This document shows positions 59,051 to 64,000 of a stretch of 64,000 nucleotides of DNA, one piece after another. The stretch covers positions 365,800-429,799 of the forward strand of contig BNBX01000007.1 in the NCBI GenBank assembly GCA_014656175.1, written 5' to 3'. Positions within the stretch are counted from its first letter, which is position 1. Each line of letters starts with the position of its first letter. The stretch is from Streptomyces werraensis. GTDB taxonomy: Bacteria > Actinomycetota > Actinomycetes > Streptomycetales > Streptomycetaceae. The position numbers and the translations under genes are program-made. The notes under the pieces were generated by a model. It was not told where the DNA came from and ran no database searches. It saw nothing but the letters and a program-made list of their open reading frames with translations.

Positions 59051-61282
59051 TCAGCGCTCCGGTGCCCTCACCGGGACGTCCAAGGGCCGCGCCAGACCCA
59101 CCACCGCCTCGTCCAGGCGCTCCAGGTGGCGGAGGACCCGGCCGGTGATCCGGCCGTAGCGCGACGCGTCGTCGCCGGCCAGCAGCGATGCGATGCTCGC
59201 GCCCGTCTCGACGGGGGCCGTGACCTCGCCGTCGGCCACACGGGCGGCGATCGTGCCGATGTTGCGGACCGTGCGGCCCGCCGCGCCCCGGAGGCGGGGG
59301 TCCGCCGCGATGGACGGGTGGGTGGGCAGCAGTTCCGCCGTCGCCGCCAGCGAGCGCGCGTGGTAGGCGCAGGTCTCCAGCAGGGCCACCACGTACCGCG
59401 CGGTGGTGCGCCGGGTGCGCAGCGGGGTGACCGGGTGCGTCAGCGGCTTGGTGGCCGACCGCAGGTCGCCCAGCGCCTGGTCCAGCTCCCGCGCCTTGTC
59501 CAGCAGCTCGTCCGCGGGCCCGCCGCTGAGCTGCGTCACGGCCGCGTCCGTCACGTCCGACAGCCGTTCGAGCACCGTCACCAGCAGCTCGTTGGTGCGC
59601 CGGTCCGTCCGCACCGGCAGCACCAGCGCCGCCGCCACCACCCCGCACACCGCGCCCAGCGCCGTCTCCTCCACCCGCAGCACCAGCACCTCCCAGCTGT
59701 AGGTGTGCAGCAGGGTGTACAGCAGTCCCAGCATCGCCGTGACGAAGAACGACATCAGGGTGTACGACAACGGCGCCGTGTAGAACATGGCGAAGATCAG
59801 CAGCAGCACCAGCACGAACGCCGCCACGGTGTTCCCGCCGACCAGGCCGGCCAGCAGGATTCCGGCGACCACGCCGAAGACGGTGCCGAGCAGCCGCCGG
59901 TAGCCCTTGACCAGGATCTCCCCGGTGGACGCGGTGTTGATGAAGACGATCCAGCAGGTCAGCACCGCCCAGTACCAGCGGTCCGTGGACAGCAGCTCCC
60001 CGCCGACGATGGCCAGCGTCGAGCCGACGGACACCTGCACGGCGGCGCGCGTGGTGGGCCGCCGCAGCCCCTTCGGCTCCTCGGACTCCTCCGCCTCCTC
60101 GGCGTCGATGGCGGCGTCCTCGGCGTCCAGCTCCTCCCGGGACCTGGCCGTCGCGGGACTGTCGTCCGACTCGTCCTGCGGGCCGTCCAGGGCGATCCGC
60201 AGGCCCATCACCGCGCGGGCCGCCTCGCCGATGCCGCGGAACACGTCCCGTACCGGCGCGGAGGCGGCCGGGAGGTTCTCCTCGTCCCGGTAGCCGAGCA
60301 GCCGGTTCCGCACCTGGGCCACGCCCGCCCCCGCCGTCCCGGTCCGCAGCACCAGCGCGCGCAGCGCCCGCAGGTCGCGGCGGAGCAGGACGGTCGCCTC
60401 CTCCGGGCCGGGCAGCCGCCCCACCTCCGGCGCGGGGGCGCCCGGCAGATGCAGCGTCAGGGTGTCCGCCCGCTCCGCGCTGCGGGCGGACAGCAACAGC
60501 AGTCCCAGCCGCTCGGCGGCGATCTCCGCGTCGGCGACGCGCCGCTGCACCAGGCGCGCGGTCGGCTCGTCGGGGGTGCCCTCCTCCAGCCGGCTCTGGA
60601 TCATCAGCGCCGTCTCGTGCAGCCGGGCGGTCCGCTCGCGCAGCTCCTCCAGCGCCTTGTCGGCCTCGTCGGGCCCCGCGTCCAGCAGCGCGATCTGCGC
60701 GGACACCAGCCGCGCCAGCCGCACCCGGAACGCCTCCCGCAGCCGCACCAGCAGCCCGGCCGGCGTCACCGGAACGACGGCGAACCGCACCAGGGCGCTG
60801 CACGCGAACCCGACCGCCACGACCGCCCACCACGCCGGAAGCCGATCGGGCGTCGCGCCCACGAACAGGGACACGAAGTACATCTGGAAGCCGATCAGCC
60901 CCAGCGTCGTCCCGCGGTCGCCGAACCGGCGGCCGTACACCGCGCAGAAGACCAAGGCGACGGAGAAGACGTCGCCCACCACCACCCGCTCGCTGAGCAG
61001 CGCGCCCAGCGACACCGACACCAGCGCCACCGGCAGCCCCAGCGCCAGCGTCACCGCCTGCGCCCCGCGCCGCCGCTCCCGGATCGAGAAGGTGGCGGCC
61101 ATCGACGCCATCGCACCCGCCACCAGATGGGTGATGTCCGCGCCGGCCGGGGCCAGCACGGCCAGGGTGAGGGCGATGGCCCCCACCGTGCGCAGCCCCG
61201 CGGTCAGCCGCAGCAGCCCGGGGTCGGACGCCGCCAGGTGATCGCGCAGCCGTGTGCCCGACCGGCGTCCCGCCGCCTTCAC
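59051..61282 (-). CDS. FUSC-family large membrane protein
   Basis: 743 residues from GTG 61282. Two sets of about five or six membrane helices (25-180 and 420-570) separated by a cytoplasmic region (185-400) with acidic stretch DAEDAAIDAEEAEESEE; a C-terminal soluble domain follows. FUSC/aromatic acid exporter-like proteins move toxic aromatic or organic acids out of the cell. The second membrane block contains LTCWIVFINTASTGEILVKGYRRLLGTVFGVVAG, the family signature. Substrate unknown. Confidence 0.85.
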   Translation of the reverse strand: MKAAGRRSGTRLRDHLAASDPGLLRLTAGLRTVGAIALTLAVLAPAGADITHLVAGAMASMAATFSIRERRRGAQAVTLALGLPVALVSVSLGALLSERVVVGDVFSVALVFCAVYGRRFGDRGTTLGLIGFQMYFVSLFVGATPDRLPAWWAVVAVGFACSALVRFAVVPVTPAGLLVRLREAFRVRLARLVSAQIALLDAGPDEADKALEELRERTARLHETALMIQSRLEEGTPDEPTARLVQRRVADAEIAAERLGLLLLSARSAERADTLTLHLPGAPAPEVGRLPGPEEATVLLRRDLRALRALVLRTGTAGAGVAQVRNRLLGYRDEENLPAASAPVRDVFRGIGEAARAVMGLRIALDGPQDESDDSPATARSREELDAEDAAIDAEEAEESEEPKGLRRPTTRAAVQVSVGSTLAIVGGELLSTDRWYWAVLTCWIVFINTASTGEILVKGYRRLLGTVFGVVAGILLAGLVGGNTVAAFVLVLLLIFAMFYTAPLSYTLMSFFVTAMLGLLYTLLHTYSWEVLVLRVEETALGAVCGVVAAALVLPVRTDRRTNELLVTVLERLSDVTDAAVTQLSGGPADELLDKARELDQALGDLRSATKPLTHPVTPLRTRRTTARYVVALLETCAYHARSLAATAELLPTHPSIAADPRLRGAAGRTVRNIGTIAARVADGEVTAPVETGASIASLLAGDDASRYGRITGRVLRHLERLDEAVVGLARPLDVPVRAPER

Positions 61283-61343
61283 GCCCGCGCACGCTCCCCC
61301 GTGGTCACCGCTTCGTCCGTCGTTCCGGCCTCCGTGCGCCGGG

Positions 61344-62708
61344 TCACCGAGCCGCCCGGCCCGCTTCCTCGACGTGCGCCCGCACCTGCTCCGGTGTCAG
61401 GTAGGCGTCCAGATACTCGAAGTCGCGCAGGTTGCCCGGCCGGTGCGCCTGGAAACCGGTGCGCACGAAGTCGTCACCGGCGACCGCGTTCAGCAGCCAG
61501 TTGGTCATCACGCGGGTCTTGGCCACCCCGGTGCGCAGCGCCGACCAGTGGTAGCCGCGGGCCACCGCCTGGGCGGGCAGGCCGTGCAGCTCGTAGCCGA
61601 GCGGCTTGGACACCGCGTCGGTGCCGCCGAGGTCCACCACGAGACCCAGGTCCTGGTGCACGTACGGCCGGGTCGGCCGGCCCCGCAGGGCGGCGATGAC
61701 GTTCTCCGCGACGTGCCGGCCCTGCCGCAGCGCGTGCTGCGCGGTCGGCGGGCACACCGCGTCGTCGCCCTTGGCCAGGTCCGGAACCGCGGCCGAGTCG
61801 CCGAGCGCGAACACTCCGTCGTGCCCCGGCAGCCGCATGTCCGCGTTCACCGCGAGCCGGCCCCGCACGGTCTCCGCGTCGAGCGTGCCGATCAGCGGGC
61901 TGGCCACCACCCCGGCGGTCCAGATCAGCGTGCGCGTCGGCACCACCCGGCCGTCGGTGAAGGTGACCTCCTCGGCGCCCGCCTTGGCGATGGACACGCC
62001 CAGCGAGATCTCGATGCCGCGCCGGGTGAGGATCTCCTGCGCGCTGCGGCCCAGCTTCTCGCCCAGTTCGGGCATCAGCTTGGGCGCGATGTCGATCAGA
62101 TGCCACTTGATCAGGCCCGGGTCGAGGCGCGGGTAGCGCTTGACGGCGGCGTGCGTCAGCCGCTGCAGGCAGGCCGCTGTCTCGGTGCCCGCGTAGCCGC
62201 CGCCGACCACCACGAACTGCAGCCGCGAGGCGCGCTCCGCCGGGTCGGTGCAGGCGTCCGCCAGGTCGAGCTGGGAGATCACGTGGTCGCGCAGGTAGGC
62301 GGCCTCGGCCAGCGACTTCAGCCCGAAGGCGTGGTCGGTGAGGCCCGGGATGTCGAAGGTACGGGTGACGCTGCCGGGCGCCAGCACGATGTAGTCGTAC
62401 GGCTCGTCGACGATGTCCCCGGCGATCGTCCGGATGACGCACACCTTGGCCCGCAGGTCCACGCCGATCGCGCCGCCCGGGATGATCCGGGTCCGGTACT
62501 TCTCGCTGCGCCGCAGGGAGATCGCGATCGACTGGGGGGTGAGCACCCCGGAGGCGACCTGGGGGAGCAGGGGCAGATACAGCTGGTAGGACATCGGCGT
62601 CACCAGCGTCAGCTCCGCCTCGCCGGGAGTGAGCCTGCGCTCCAGCCGTCGCACGCACTCCACACCGGCGAAGCCGGCGCCCACCACGAGGATCCTGGGT
62701 CGTGTCAC
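61344..62708 (-). CDS. Type II NADH dehydrogenase-like flavoprotein
   Basis: 454 residues from GTG 62708, with AAGGGA eight bases upstream; ATG 62717 adds three residues. FAD loop ILVVGAGFAGVECVRRLE, NADH loop FVVVGGGYAGTETAA, GVFALGDSAAVPD for FAD, and the CPPTAQHALRQG motif of NDH-2. Ends with the C-terminal helix that attaches these enzymes to the membrane. It oxidises NADH and passes electrons to quinone without proton pumping. Stand-alone gene. Confidence 0.88.
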   Translation of the reverse strand: MTRPRILVVGAGFAGVECVRRLERRLTPGEAELTLVTPMSYQLYLPLLPQVASGVLTPQSIAISLRRSEKYRTRIIPGGAIGVDLRAKVCVIRTIAGDIVDEPYDYIVLAPGSVTRTFDIPGLTDHAFGLKSLAEAAYLRDHVISQLDLADACTDPAERASRLQFVVVGGGYAGTETAACLQRLTHAAVKRYPRLDPGLIKWHLIDIAPKLMPELGEKLGRSAQEILTRRGIEISLGVSIAKAGAEEVTFTDGRVVPTRTLIWTAGVVASPLIGTLDAETVRGRLAVNADMRLPGHDGVFALGDSAAVPDLAKGDDAVCPPTAQHALRQGRHVAENVIAALRGRPTRPYVHQDLGLVVDLGGTDAVSKPLGYELHGLPAQAVARGYHWSALRTGVAKTRVMTNWLLNAVAGDDFVRTGFQAHRPGNLRDFEYLDAYLTPEQVRAHVEEAGRAAR

Positions 62709-62847
62709 GATGTCCATCCCTTCGTGCGGCTTCAGGCGGTCCGCCTGGAACGTCGATGCCTGACGCGTGCCCCTGTTCAGCTCCACGATGCCCGCCCCGG
62801 TCCCGGAGCGCACCGGGAACCGTCGGGGCGGGGGACCCGGCGCGGCC

Positions 62848-64000
62848 TCAGCCGCGCAGGTGGCAGAGCAGCAGACAGACGTCGTCGTCGCGCTCGGAGT
62901 CGCTGAGGAGGGGCTGCAGAACGCGGTCCGCCGCGTCCTCCAGATCGCTGTCCAGCTCTTCGCGGTCGAAGGAGGCGAGAGCCGCGCCGAGGCGCTCGAT
63001 GCCCGGGTCGATGCCCCGGGAGCGCCGCTCCACCAGACCGTCGGTGTAGAGGGCCAGCGTCGAGCCGGGCGCCAGCCGCTCGGTGTGGTCGGGGATGTCC
63101 TGGCTCAGCGGGATGCCCAGCATCGCGCCCGGCTTGGCGTCCAGCGTGCGCACCTCGCCGTCCGGCATCCGCAGCACCGGCGGCGGATGGCCCGCCGCGG
63201 CCCAGGTGAGCGTGTGGTCGTCCGGGTGGAAGCGGGCGATGACGGCCGTCGCGAACAGGTCCGGCTGGAGCTGGCGCAGATAGCCGTGCAGCCGGGTGAG
63301 CAACCGTCCGGGGCTGTCGCCGTCCACGGCGTAGGCGCGCAGCGCGGTGCGGAGCTGGCTCATCATCACCGCCGCGTGCAGCCCGTGCCCGGTCACGTCG
63401 CCGATGACGGTGACCAGGCTGCCGTCCCGCTGCCGGAACGCGTCGTACCAGTCGCCGCCGATGTTCAGACCGTGCGTGGCCGGCAGATAGCGCGCGGCCA
63501 GCCCCACGCCCGGGGCCGACGGCAGCTCCGTCAGCAGGGCGCGCTGCAGCGTCTCCGCGATGTCCCGGTTGTGCTCGAAGCGGCGGGCGTTGTCCAGGGC
63601 GATCCCGGCCCGCCTGGCCAGCTCGATCAGCATCACGGCGTCGTCCGGGTCCCACCGCTCGCCCTGGGGCGACAGCGTCAGCACGCCCAGCGGCGCCCGG
63701 CGCGGCGTCAGCAGCGGCACGCACAGCAGCGGCCGGTCGGGGGCCAGCGCCGACGGCGGCCGGTCCTCCACGCCCGGCAGGTGGCCGGGGTGGTCGGCGG
63801 CGTACTGCGGGCGGCCGGTGCGGGCCGCCTGCACCGCCGCGGCCGGGTGGTCGGCGGGCAGCGGCCGGCCGTCCTCGTCGTCGAACAGCCAGACGTCGAC
63901 GCCGTCGGCGTACCGCGGCACCAGCAGCTCCGGCAGGCGGCGCAGGATCTCGTCGTGGTTCAGCGACGCGGTCAGCACCGCGCTGGCGTCCGCGAGGAAC
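62848..64000 (-). CDS. GAF-SpoIIE PP2C phosphatase, N-terminus cut by the window edge
   Basis: 384 residues visible; an ATG or GTG start lies beyond 64000 (the frame still reads FLADASAVLTASLNHDEILRRL at the edge). GAF domain (about 20-150) and SpoIIE PP2C domain with complete metal motifs: IGGDWYDAF, IGDVTGHGLHAAVMM, LYTDGLVE and SERDDDVCLLLCHL. It would dephosphorylate an anti-anti-sigma factor, feeding a SigB-class sigma switch. PAS domains probably precede the GAF domain beyond the edge. Confidence 0.9.
   Translation of the reverse strand, partial: FLADASAVLTASLNHDEILRRLPELLVPRYADGVDVWLFDDEDGRPLPADHPAAAVQAARTGRPQYAADHPGHLPGVEDRPPSALAPDRPLLCVPLLTPRRAPLGVLTLSPQGERWDPDDAVMLIELARRAGIALDNARRFEHNRDIAETLQRALLTELPSAPGVGLAARYLPATHGLNIGGDWYDAFRQRDGSLVTVIGDVTGHGLHAAVMMSQLRTALRAYAVDGDSPGRLLTRLHGYLRQLQPDLFATAVIARFHPDDHTLTWAAAGHPPPVLRMPDGEVRTLDAKPGAMLGIPLSQDIPDHTERLAPGSTLALYTDGLVERRSRGIDPGIERLGAALASFDREELDSDLEDAADRVLQPLLSDSERDDDVCLLLCHLRG

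Noticed and set aside
58539..59159. Long plus-strand open frames across 58.5-59.2 kb
   Set aside because: Arg/Pro/Ala-rich composition and no ribosome site; typical of chance frames in GC-rich DNA, and the right part runs antisense to the FUSC gene.

Overview
The window is a stretch of a Streptomyces chromosome. GC content is very high, GTG and TTG starts are common, and the gene content is characteristic: a chaplin, an SsgA-like sporulation protein, a WhiB-like protein, two SigB-class sigma factors with HATPase anti-sigma partners, PopR with ClpP3/ClpP4, and a 'streptophobe' membrane protein. The order nsdB, chpB, chiF, sigL, popR, clpP4-clpP3, RNase HI, ssgC, whiB-like, sigM is, from memory, the order in S. 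coelicolor from about SCO7252 to SCO7327. The organism is therefore probably a relative of S. coelicolor and the region a conserved part of the right chromosome arm. That placement rests on recognition, not on an alignment. I saw no rRNA, tRNA, CRISPR array, transposase or prophage.

1-12 kb: a truncated phosphotransferase diverges from nsdB. An atypical PAS-PP2C phosphatase, an eRF1-like protein, a secreted peptidase-like hydrolase, the cell-wall chaplin ChpB (with a BldN-like promoter), a deaminase, a GNAT enzyme and two small membrane proteins follow. 11-20 kb: chitinase ChiF behind tandem DasR-type elements, a secreted phospholipase C-like enzyme, a VOC protein, adenosine deaminase, a LysR/aldo-keto reductase pair and a large membrane protein.

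20-29 kb: a stress and development block. An ATP-binding anti-sigma factor converges on sigL, and sigL diverges from popR. PopR faces the clpP3-clpP4 operon, which carries a PopR-type operator. ClpP4 has lost its catalytic His. Two VOC proteins, RNase HI, an aldo-keto reductase, ssgC and an F420-type oxidoreductase follow. Four promoters of the form GNNT-N14/15-GGGTA(C/T) (anti-sigma gene, sigL, ssgC and a gene at 47.7 kb) suggest one SigB-class regulon across the window.

29-41 kb: a serine hydrolase, a membrane-anchored pseudokinase, a threonine dehydratase-like enzyme, an AIM24 protein and a TerD-CAP-CAP fusion. Next comes the most unusual unit: an overlapping three-gene operon (36048-39534) encoding a response regulator fused to a cysteine-less glutaredoxin-like and thioredoxin reductase-like protein, a histidine kinase with a cyclic-nucleotide-binding-type sensor, and a ubiquitin-protease-type zinc finger. 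A universal stress protein diverges from it. I regard this as the best candidate for an undescribed signalling system here.

41-54 kb: mainly metabolic and regulatory genes, including DUF4032, a metallo-hydrolase, a membrane acyltransferase, AlkB, TetR plus a flavin dehydrogenase, DUF488, a WhiB-like protein, a saccharopine dehydrogenase-like enzyme, an ArgP/LysE pair, an MFS exporter and a Crp-like protein with no DNA-binding domain. 54-64 kb: a PLP decarboxylase, an anti-sigma gene followed by sigM and two small genes ending at a strong terminator, about 540 bp without a gene, a FUSC-type membrane protein, a type II NADH dehydrogenase and a truncated GAF-PP2C phosphatase.
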